From Candidatus Kaiserbacteria bacterium (lineage in GTDB: Bacteria > Patescibacteriota > Minisyncoccia > Phycocordibacterales > UBA2100): a stretch of DNA of 41,073 nt. The notes beneath the pieces were generated by a model, which saw only the letters and a program-made list of their open reading frames with translations, was not told the origin of the DNA and did not search any database. The DNA lies in the NCBI GenBank assembly GCA_016214605.1, contig JACROD010000014.1:1-41073 (forward strand). The letters run 5' to 3'. Positions 1 through 7,036 of this stretch are shown piece after piece (position 1 is the first letter of the stretch; the number at the start of each line of letters is the position of its first letter). The translations under genes and the position numbers were made by a program.

Positions 1-153
1 TCGATACTTCGCGGGACAAACGATATGGTACAGCATCAGGCTCTTGTTGTGTTCTTTGGTGATGTGCTTGGACATTCACTGATTATACGGGAGTTCGTTG
101 ACCGCGCAGCAAGCTGCCGCGGTATTACTTTTGGAATAAATGCATGGCGCTGA
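1..153 (+). CDS. C-terminal fragment of an unidentified protein, truncated at the window edge
   Basis: Frame +1 is open from base 1 to TGA at 151-153 (SILRGTNDMVQHQALVVFFGDVLGHSLIIREFVDRAASCRGITFGINAWR*). A strong terminator hairpin follows at 194. Not in the ORF track. Confidence 0.45.
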   Translation, partial: SILRGTNDMVQHQALVVFFGDVLGHSLIIREFVDRAASCRGITFGINAWR

Positions 154-193
154 GATATGGACTACCTCCGATCCCTGAAGAGGAATAAATGTG

Positions 194-230
194 AAAGCGG
201 CCGGTCCCTAGGGACCGGCCGCTTTTTGTT
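194..230. terminator. Intrinsic terminator, likely bidirectional
   Basis: Perfect palindrome aaagcggccggtcccta/gggaccggccgcttt followed by a T-run, between the left-edge CDS and the nusA 3' end. Confidence 0.85.
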
Positions 231-250
231 TCACTGTTTTTTATCTGAGA

Positions 251-1606
251 TTATTCCTTATCAATCTCTACCTCAGCAGGCTCTTCCGAAGAATCCTTGT
301 CGGTCTCTTCGTTGGCCTCCTCGGACACGACATCGCGATCTTGCGGCTGGGGATCGAGATTCTCCTCGCCTATCCCCTCTACCGCATCTGCGGCACCCAT
401 GTCTTTTTCGGTTTCATCGAAGGCGCTTTCTTTTGCAGAAACATCCTCGATGGTTTCGACGTCTTGCACCTTGGGAGCTTCTTTGCCGTCAGTCTCGGCG
501 AGGTGTTCGCCGCCGACACTACGAATATCGATCTTCCAGCCGGTCAAGCGTGCCGCGAGGCGCACATTTTGACCACCACGACCGATCGCGAGCGACTGCT
601 GATCCTCGGCGACCTGTACGATCGCGCGATTCTCGTCCTCAAAAAGCTCGAGTGAGAGTACCTGAGCGGGCTTGAGCGATTCTTTGACATATTCGGAAGC
701 ATCTTCAAACCATTCGACGACGTCGATCTTCTCGCCGCCGAGCTCGGAAGTGACCACCGCGACACGCACGCCGCGCTGGCCGACGAGTGCGCCTACCGGG
801 TCGACGTGCTCATCGGTAGAATGCACCGCGATCTTGGCACGGGAGCCCGGCTCACGCACGATACCCTTGACCTCGACGACACCGGACGCCATCTCGGGTA
901 CTTCGGTCTCAAAAAGTTTGGTGAGGAAGCGCGGATGCGAGCGAGAAAGGCGGATGAAGGTACCGCGCACACCTTCATCGACACGCAAGAGGAGCGCGCG
1001 TACACGCTCGCCCTGGCGATAACGCTCACCGGGGATCTGTTCGTCGTAGGGGAGGATGGCGGTCGCGCGACCGAGGTCGATAAAAAGATTACCGCGCTCA
1101 AAGCGCTGGACGTGGCCCGTGACAATCTCGCCCTCGCGCATGCCGTATTCGGAGATGATCGATGCGCGCTCCGCTTCGCGGACCTTCTGCATGATGACCT
1201 GCTTGGCAGCCTGGGCGGCGATACGGCCGAAATCCTCCTGTGACTCGAGCGGGAAGGAAATCTCCTCGTCGAGCTGAGCGTCGCGCTTGATGCGGCGCGC
1301 GTCTTCGATCATGATGTGCTGATCGGGATTGAAGCGCGAGCGATGGTCGTTTTCGTCGGTCGCTTCCTCGTCTTCCTTCCGGACCAGGGTATTGTCGACG
1401 ACGATCTTGGCCTGACGGAATTCGATATCGCCGTTTTCGGCATTAAAGGTCGCACGGACGATCTGGCCGCGCTTGCCGTATTCACGGCGATAAGCGGCGG
1501 CGAGGGCCGTCGCGATCGCTTCTACCACGCTGTCGCGGCTGATACCGCGCACCTCCTGAAGCTCATCGAGCGCTGAATTCAAGGTTTTTAGGTCAAATAG
1601 TGCCAT
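251..1606 (-). CDS. nusA: Transcription termination/antitermination protein NusA with long acidic C-terminal tail
   Basis: MALFDLKTLNSALDELQEVRGISRDSVVEAIATALAAAYRREYGKRG... plus S1/KH-type segments (GQRGVRVAVVTSELGGEKIDVVEW; AIGRGGQNVRLAARLTGWKIDI). Confidence 0.95.
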   Translation of the reverse strand: MALFDLKTLNSALDELQEVRGISRDSVVEAIATALAAAYRREYGKRGQIVRATFNAENGDIEFRQAKIVVDNTLVRKEDEEATDENDHRSRFNPDQHIMIEDARRIKRDAQLDEEISFPLESQEDFGRIAAQAAKQVIMQKVREAERASIISEYGMREGEIVTGHVQRFERGNLFIDLGRATAILPYDEQIPGERYRQGERVRALLLRVDEGVRGTFIRLSRSHPRFLTKLFETEVPEMASGVVEVKGIVREPGSRAKIAVHSTDEHVDPVGALVGQRGVRVAVVTSELGGEKIDVVEWFEDASEYVKESLKPAQVLSLELFEDENRAIVQVAEDQQSLAIGRGGQNVRLAARLTGWKIDIRSVGGEHLAETDGKEAPKVQDVETIEDVSAKESAFDETEKDMGAADAVEGIGEENLDPQPQDRDVVSEEANEETDKDSSEEPAEVEIDKE

Positions 1607-1703
1607 AGGAATAGGGGGCTAGGGTTTAGCCATTAGCCAATAGGGTTAGATTTGGTAAGGTTTTTAAAAAAAGCGCCCGGCAAGAGCCGGAACGAATAGG
1701 GAT

Positions 1704-1731
1704 AGTGTACTGGAATAGGGGAGATTGTCAA
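1704..1731 (-). promoter_or_regulatory. Sigma70-like promoter of nusA
   Basis: On the minus strand TTGACA-16-TACACT; predicted TSS about 1697, about 90 nt upstream of the nusA ATG. Confidence 0.65.
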
Positions 1732-1799
1732 AATTGACAAGAACATACTGTGCATGTCATCATGACAATGGGATGTTCCAACCTGAGAGGAGGAGGGTC

Positions 1800-1955
1800 A
1801 TGGTACCTGTCCATATCCCAAACTACGAAAAGAAAGTGATTTTGCCGGCGACCTTGAGTAGCATTGCGTTTTGCGTGACATTTCTGTTGCTCATATTTGC
1901 GGAAATCACGTGGATTAAATATATGGTTCGAATCGGTGAATTCACGCTCAAATGA
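1800..1955 (+). CDS. Small single-TM hypothetical protein (51 aa)
   Basis: ATG at 1800 preceded by GAGGAGGAGGG Shine-Dalgarno; MVPVHIPNYEKKVILPATLSSIAFCVTFLLLIFAEITWIKYMVRIGEFTLK; followed by a terminator at 1968. Confidence 0.55.
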   Translation: MVPVHIPNYEKKVILPATLSSIAFCVTFLLLIFAEITWIKYMVRIGEFTLK

Positions 1956-1967
1956 GCCAGGCATGAA

Positions 1968-2006
1968 AAAGGCGGGGAGCATTGTGCTACCCCGCCTTTA
2001 TTTTTT
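1968..2006. terminator. Intrinsic terminator
   Basis: AAAGGCGGGG-loop-CCCCGCCTTT followed by ATTTTTT. Confidence 0.8.
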
Positions 2007-2065
2007 AGGTCATTTTGACCTTCTCGCGGAAGCGCTTCAGGAGCGCTTCCGCTTTTCTCGATTTT
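2005..2065 (-). pseudogene. Relic of the 3' end of the oxidoreductase gene (copy of 2791-2850)
   Basis: Minus-strand reading ...KSRKAEALLKRFREKVKMT* against KAKQKAEALLKRFREKTT* of the intact gene; CTTCTCGCGGAAGCGCTT(C/T)AGGAGCGCTTCCGCTTTT is shared with one mismatch. Confidence 0.65.
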
Positions 2066-2112
2066 ATTGGACTTGTTTATAATTCACGACCGTATGAGAT
2101 AAACAAGTATTT

Positions 2113-2394
2113 TTATCTCTCGAATATCGACGCGTGCGTACCGATGTCGACGAGGAGCAGGATCAGCATATCATCTTGTTTCTTGTAGAGGAGCAGAAGA
2201 TCACCACGTATGTGACACTCGCGAATACCCTTGTACGCGCCCTTGAGTTCATGGTCGAGATATCGTGGCTCCAGCGGCACATCCTGCGTGAGTTTGATCA
2301 CCACGTCGTCAAGTTCTTCAGCGACAAAGCTTGGGTATTGAGAAACGCGTTTGAGAGACTTTTTGTATCGGCTTGTGGGCTTCACGACGTACAT
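2113..2394 (-). CDS. Type II toxin, RelE/YafQ family mRNA interferase
   Basis: MYVVKPTSRYKKSLKRVSQYP...LKGAYKGIRECHIRGDLLLLYKKQDDMLILLLVDIGTHASIFER; YafQ-like size and C-terminal motif. Confidence 0.85.
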   Translation of the reverse strand: MYVVKPTSRYKKSLKRVSQYPSFVAEELDDVVIKLTQDVPLEPRYLDHELKGAYKGIRECHIRGDLLLLYKKQDDMLILLLVDIGTHASIFER

Positions 2395-2403
2395 AAACCC
2401 CTA

Positions 2404-2679
2404 TTATTTCTTGCCGATGATCTCCCGGTGCATAGCACGCACGTCGGTATATACTTTCCCATGCTTGAGCGCATGATCCGCTTCGCGCATAAGCTGTTTC
2501 ATGAGGGAAGTCGGCGCATTGTCATAGGTGAAGATGCTCTGGGGCACTTCGCCTGTGCGCCCGATATGAGTGAGGAGCAGACGCACGCCGCTCGAAAGGT
2601 CGATACCAGAAGCCTTAAAGACTTTTTGCGCCCTACGCTTTGTCTTCTCGTCGATCCGCACTTGAAGTGTCGTGTTCAT
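2404..2679 (-). CDS. Type II antitoxin, RelB/DinJ family
   Basis: MNTTLQVRIDEKTKRRAQKVFKASGIDLSSGVRLLLTHIGRTGEVPQ...; immediately upstream of the toxin; minus-strand promoter TTGACA-16-TACCAT just upstream. Confidence 0.85.
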   Translation of the reverse strand: MNTTLQVRIDEKTKRRAQKVFKASGIDLSSGVRLLLTHIGRTGEVPQSIFTYDNAPTSLMKQLMREADHALKHGKVYTDVRAMHREIIGKK

Positions 2680-2733
2680 ATGTCCTATGGTAGCAAGTGT
2701 AGTGCTGTTGTCAATACATGATTTTCATACGAA

Positions 2734-2766
2734 AAAGGCGGGGTAGCATAAGCTCCCCGCCTTTAC
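2734..2766. terminator. Intrinsic terminator downstream of the oxidoreductase gene
   Basis: AAAGGCGGGGtagcataagctCCCCGCCTTT; same arms as the 1968 terminator. Confidence 0.7.
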
Positions 2767-2790
2767 TTATTTGTTCTACACAGGTTAAAC

Positions 2791-5700
2791 CTATGTAGTC
2801 TTCTCGCGGAAGCGCTTTAGGAGCGCTTCCGCTTTTTGTTTTGCCTTTTCGATGCTCGCTTGTTTCACGTGCCCATACCCTCGAATCTCTTCGGGGATAC
2901 TGAGCAGAGCAAGGGCATCGTCACGGTTTTTCGCGTTGAGACCGTATCCGATCTCAGCGACAAGCGCTTCGTACTGACGGATCAACTCGCGCTCTTCTTT
3001 GCGGTGCGCGCTGTATCCGAAAGGATCCAGCCACGTCCCGCGCAAGAACTTGAGCTTGGCCAAAACGACGCGCATCAATGTCCGCACCCACGGACCGAAC
3101 TCTCGCTTTTTGATACCCATCATGGGGGGAGCGAGCAGGTGAGTCGCCGTACCGTATTCACTGAATTCGCGCTCAAGCTGTCGCTCGAATGCGCCATCAG
3201 TGTAAAGCCGCGCTACTTCGTACTCATCCTTATAGGCCTTGAGCTTGAAGAGGTTCCTCGAGACCGCCTCGGTAAAAGGCGATCCTTCGGTTGTACCTGC
3301 CCGCACATCGAGCATCTTGGCCTCATTGACGATCTCTAGATATTGATCGGCATATGTGCGGCTTTGATACGCGACGAGCTCCTCCGCGTAGAACCGTATA
3401 CGCTCCTCTTGCGAGTCGGGCAAACGGTTTGCTTCAAACGCCTCTTTCCACCGCCATCCGACACCGTCGAACTCTTGCGGAAAAGCGGCAGCATACCGAC
3501 CGCAGGCAAAAGCATCGAGATTCATCTCCACACCAGCCCCATTGAGATGGATTGCTTCAATGATTGCATCGCCCTTGATGGGGATGAGCCCAAGCTGATA
3601 CGCAAAGCCGACAAGAAAGATGTTGGTCGGCATAGCATCGCCAAATAGCTCGGTCACATAGAATGTTGCCTCTATACCATGCACATGATTCGCACCCACC
3701 GCCTCTGTGAGTGCGGCGAGCATCTTTTCCTTGGGGAACACTTTTTGCGGATGATATATAAACTCCGCCGTCGGTGTCTCGTGCAGATTGATCACGACAC
3801 GGCTCACCCCGCGCTTGAGCAAGGCGAGTGCTTGAGAGCCTACGGAGGTCACCAGATCACACCCGATCATTACATCTGCTTGACCCGGCGGTATGCACGT
3901 CGAAGAGATGTGCTTACTATTGATACGCACATCACTACTGACCAGCCCACCTTTTTGAGCCAAACCGTTCCCTGAATGCCCTGAGACTGGAAACCCGCAG
4001 ATGTGCGCGGCCATGCAGAGTATCCATTCTGCGGTCTTGACACCGGTCCCTCCGATCCCCATGAGTGATATGTCGTACGACCGCTCGGTGAGAATCGGCA
4101 ACACGGGCTCAGGTATCACCCTTTGAGCAAGCTCGCGTGCGAGACCGCGACGGTGCGCGAGCACCGCGCCCTTGACGACAACGAAGCTCGGGCAGAATCC
4201 TTCCGCACAACTTTTGTCTTTGTTGCAACTGTGCTGATCGATCTGGCGTTTTCGGCCAAATTGAGTCTCCACTTGCACCACAGAAAGACACTCCGCCTTT
4301 GCACAATCATTGCATCCTTCGCACACACGCTCATTGATTATCACACGATCAGGCTCCGGCAAGCGACCGCGATTGCGGGCGCGCCGTTTCTCTGCGGCAC
4401 ATCCTTCATCGTAGATGATGACCGAGACGCCGGGCACTTCCCACAGTGATTCCTCGATTGTCTGCATGTTCTTGCGTGGATGGATATGCACACCCGGCGC
4501 ACAATCCTTCACGGAAATGGCTTCGGGAAATTCGGCAACGATTTCGATGCGCCGCATTCCCTCGGCATACAGTATCCACGTGAGCTCCGGCGTCGTATGC
4601 CCGCCTTCGGACTTTTGGCCTCCGGTCATGGCAATAGCGCCATTATTGAGGAGTTTGACTGTAATCCCTTTACCTGACCCAAGTCTTTTGAATCCCGCTT
4701 CCAGCTGCCGTAGAGCAAGCGAACCGGAATGGGCAAACGTGCCGTCGCCCATGTTCCCGGACATGTGTTTTTTATCCGAGAAGGGCATCCACCCGAGTAT
4801 AGGGACCATTTCGCCCCCCATTTGGGTAACGCCTACGGTCTGACTGTCTTGTGGCAAGGCCTTCATGTAGTGGCATCCGATGCCCGCGTACGCTTTTTTC
4901 CCTTCGGCGACATGTGTCGACTTAGGGTGAGGACAACCGGGACAGAAGTGTGGAGTCCTTTGCACTTCTATGAACTGCTGTGCGTGTGCGACCGCATCCT
5001 GCGAGATGATTTCCTTCAGCCGACGATCGAGATCTTCATCGCGACTGCCACACTGTGCACAGGCTTTCACGATCGCATCCGCGATCTGCGCGACCGAGAG
5101 CACTCCAATCGAAGGCAATGCGCCACCGCCCGGGATATTCTTCCCGAAGATACGTGGTGATGTTGGCCTCGCATCGTAGAACATCTTTTTGAGTTGCCCT
5201 TCGACGATATCGGCTTTTTCTTCGACCACAAGCACACATGACGCATTCAGCAGACGCCTCATTGTAGGGGAGTCGAATGATAGGGGGTACGGCATGTCGA
5301 TGCAGACAACGGCGATACCCAGTTTTTGTCGTGCGTGCTCATCGATGCCAAGTAGGCGTAAGGCCTCCATGACTTCGGTGTACATCCTACCTACGCCCAT
5401 GATTACCAGACGCAGATGATCTGTGTCATGGGTAAGCATGTTCAAGTGGTTTGTATGTGCGAATGCTTCTATACGCTTGAGACGGTGCACCATTTTGGCT
5501 TCCAACTCAAGCGGCTTGTCTTTGAGGCTCAGGTGGAGATCGTATAGATCAACGATCTTCGGTACAACGATTTTGAAGCATGGATCGACGAAGATCCGCG
5601 CCGATGCATCGCATATATTGGAGACCAGATTGATTCCGACCCATGAGCCGCTGTGACGGGACATTGCCCACCCCAGCATCATGAAGTCGAACATTTGCTG

Positions 5701-6228
5701 CGGCGTGCTCGGCTCGAGGTAGGGCATGCCGACCTGCATGAGTGCATACCCGGACTGATGCGGAATCGTAGATGACTCATTTCCAGGGTCGTTGCCGATC
5801 AGCGCGAGCGCTCCTCCATGAGGAGAAACTCCTGCGGCACAGGCGTGCATGAATGCGTCCATCGATTGATAGAAGCCAGGGCCTTTGCCATACCACGCGC
5901 TAAAGATGCCATGATAGGGTGTGCCTCCGAATTCCTTCGATTGCTGAGATCCCCATGCGATATTCGCAGCCAAATTTTCGTTGACGGCCATGAAGGATTG
6001 GACATGCGGGGCCCCGACTCTTGCGGCCTCTGCAAGCGAGACATTGAGTCCGCCCAAGGGCGAACCCGTATAACCCCAAGCACCCCCGGCAGTGTTCAGG
6101 CCTGCCCGCTCGTCTCGCTTGCGCTGGACGAGCAGAGGAAGCGCCAAAGACTGCATGCCGGTGAGATACATGTACGTCGCCGTCTCAGGTACCGACGGCC
6201 AGTTGAGCAGTGGTAATTTTTCGCTCAT
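2791..6228 (-). CDS. Indolepyruvate ferredoxin oxidoreductase family protein (fused 2-oxoacid:ferredoxin oxidoreductase)
   Basis: LTGMQSLALPLLVQRKRDERAGLNTAGGAWGYTGSPLGG N-terminus, Fe-S cysteines CEGCNDCAKAEC...CNKDKSCAEGFCP, GIGGTGVKTAEW. Start placed at ATG 6228 (MSEKLPLLNW) with an AGAGGAA SD; the 104 aa upstream in the ORF track look non-coding. Confidence 0.92.
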   Translation of the reverse strand: MSEKLPLLNWPSVPETATYMYLTGMQSLALPLLVQRKRDERAGLNTAGGAWGYTGSPLGGLNVSLAEAARVGAPHVQSFMAVNENLAANIAWGSQQSKEFGGTPYHGIFSAWYGKGPGFYQSMDAFMHACAAGVSPHGGALALIGNDPGNESSTIPHQSGYALMQVGMPYLEPSTPQQMFDFMMLGWAMSRHSGSWVGINLVSNICDASARIFVDPCFKIVVPKIVDLYDLHLSLKDKPLELEAKMVHRLKRIEAFAHTNHLNMLTHDTDHLRLVIMGVGRMYTEVMEALRLLGIDEHARQKLGIAVVCIDMPYPLSFDSPTMRRLLNASCVLVVEEKADIVEGQLKKMFYDARPTSPRIFGKNIPGGGALPSIGVLSVAQIADAIVKACAQCGSRDEDLDRRLKEIISQDAVAHAQQFIEVQRTPHFCPGCPHPKSTHVAEGKKAYAGIGCHYMKALPQDSQTVGVTQMGGEMVPILGWMPFSDKKHMSGNMGDGTFAHSGSLALRQLEAGFKRLGSGKGITVKLLNNGAIAMTGGQKSEGGHTTPELTWILYAEGMRRIEIVAEFPEAISVKDCAPGVHIHPRKNMQTIEESLWEVPGVSVIIYDEGCAAEKRRARNRGRLPEPDRVIINERVCEGCNDCAKAECLSVVQVETQFGRKRQIDQHSCNKDKSCAEGFCPSFVVVKGAVLAHRRGLARELAQRVIPEPVLPILTERSYDISLMGIGGTGVKTAEWILCMAAHICGFPVSGHSGNGLAQKGGLVSSDVRINSKHISSTCIPPGQADVMIGCDLVTSVGSQALALLKRGVSRVVINLHETPTAEFIYHPQKVFPKEKMLAALTEAVGANHVHGIEATFYVTELFGDAMPTNIFLVGFAYQLGLIPIKGDAIIEAIHLNGAGVEMNLDAFACGRYAAAFPQEFDGVGWRWKEAFEANRLPDSQEERIRFYAEELVAYQSRTYADQYLEIVNEAKMLDVRAGTTEGSPFTEAVSRNLFKLKAYKDEYEVARLYTDGAFERQLEREFSEYGTATHLLAPPMMGIKKREFGPWVRTLMRVVLAKLKFLRGTWLDPFGYSAHRKEERELIRQYEALVAEIGYGLNAKNRDDALALLSIPEEIRGYGHVKQASIEKAKQKAEALLKRFREKTT

Positions 6229-6317
6229 CGTCTGTTCCTCTCTTGATACGAGTGAATGTACTGAGCTGGCGGTATTCAACCATGGAAATCCGTATAAATA
6301 AAGATATTTCAATATGA

Positions 6318-6337
6318 CAGAATTGTGCTCAATTCTG
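6318..6337. promoter_or_regulatory. Operator-like palindrome upstream of the oxidoreductase
   Basis: CAGAATTG-tgct-CAATTCTG, 8-bp perfect arms, about 90 nt upstream of ATG 6228. Confidence 0.4.
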
Positions 6338-6369
6338 CACCTCGGTGCCGTAGCTCCTTGAGAAAAGAA

Positions 6370-6392
6370 CCCCCGCCTTTCGGGCAGGGGAT
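6370..6392 (-). terminator. Intrinsic terminator of the thioesterase gene
   Basis: Minus strand CCCCTGCCcgaaaGGCGGGGGTTCTTTTCT. Confidence 0.6.
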
Positions 6393-6403
6393 GAATAGGA
6401 ACA

Positions 6404-6907
6404 CTACTTTTTACGTTTCTCATGATCTTCTTGCAGGCGCCTGTCGCGACGGACTTGGGCTTCTTCGAAACGGCGTTTCTCATCGGGGGTTTCGGGGATA
6501 ATGCGCGGCAGTTTTTTTCGGACACCGCACTCGTCGACACTGACGGTGACGAGTGTGAAATAGGCGCTCACAATATGTCGCAGGCTAGCTATTTCCGTCT
6601 TTTGCGCATACACCTTCACTCCTACTTCCATAGAGGTGCCCCACGCGCGGTTGATGGCGACATTGAATATCAAGACTTCGCCTAGTATTGCGGGACCGAG
6701 AAATCTGAACGAATCTGCGGACAACGTGACACAATCCATTTGACTGTGCCGCATAGCTACGATGCCCGCAAGCTTATCAGCAATCTCCATGATACGCCCA
6801 CCAAAGACTGTGTTGCGGGCATTCATGTCGTTTCCGAAGATCAAGTGACAGTAACCGTCGACGACTGATTGTGCGACCGTCTTGGGAGGAATATCATGCG
6901 TAGTCAT
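6404..6907 (-). CDS. Acyl-CoA thioesterase, hot-dog fold (YciA/BACH-like)
   Basis: NDMNARNTVFGGRIMEIADKLAGIVAMRHS...VTLSADSFRFLGPAILGEVLIFNVAINRAWGTSMEVGVKV. Confidence 0.85.
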   Translation of the reverse strand: MTTHDIPPKTVAQSVVDGYCHLIFGNDMNARNTVFGGRIMEIADKLAGIVAMRHSQMDCVTLSADSFRFLGPAILGEVLIFNVAINRAWGTSMEVGVKVYAQKTEIASLRHIVSAYFTLVTVSVDECGVRKKLPRIIPETPDEKRRFEEAQVRRDRRLQEDHEKRKK

Positions 6908-6967
6908 AGGTGACTCCTTTTCTGCTCTGATCGGAGACTAGCAATTTCGCCCCACCGACGCAACAAA

Positions 6968-6994
6968 AAAGGAGCCGCTATCGCGGCTCCTTTG
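6968..6994 (-). terminator. Intrinsic terminator of the GcdA-like gene
   Basis: AAAGGAGCCGC/GCGGCTCCTTT with TTTTTT tail on the minus strand. Confidence 0.8.
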
Positions 6995-7036
6995 CATCTG
7001 CTCTTTTTCCTTCAAAGATCGTAGCCCTTGTCCACT

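Noticed and set aside
157-1576. Several plus-strand ORFs antisense to nusA
   Set aside because: Shadow ORFs from high GC in the nusA coding frame; Arg/Ser-rich with no initiation signals.
1600-1700. Telomere-like TAGGG repeats as a chromosome or plasmid end
   Set aside because: Only a short degenerate stretch between ordinary genes; better described as a leader element shared with sodB.
6229-6540. N-terminal 104-aa extension of the oxidoreductase in the ORF track
   Set aside because: Non-homologous low-quality sequence overlapping the promoter and palindrome; a good SD and the conserved N-terminus support ATG 6228.
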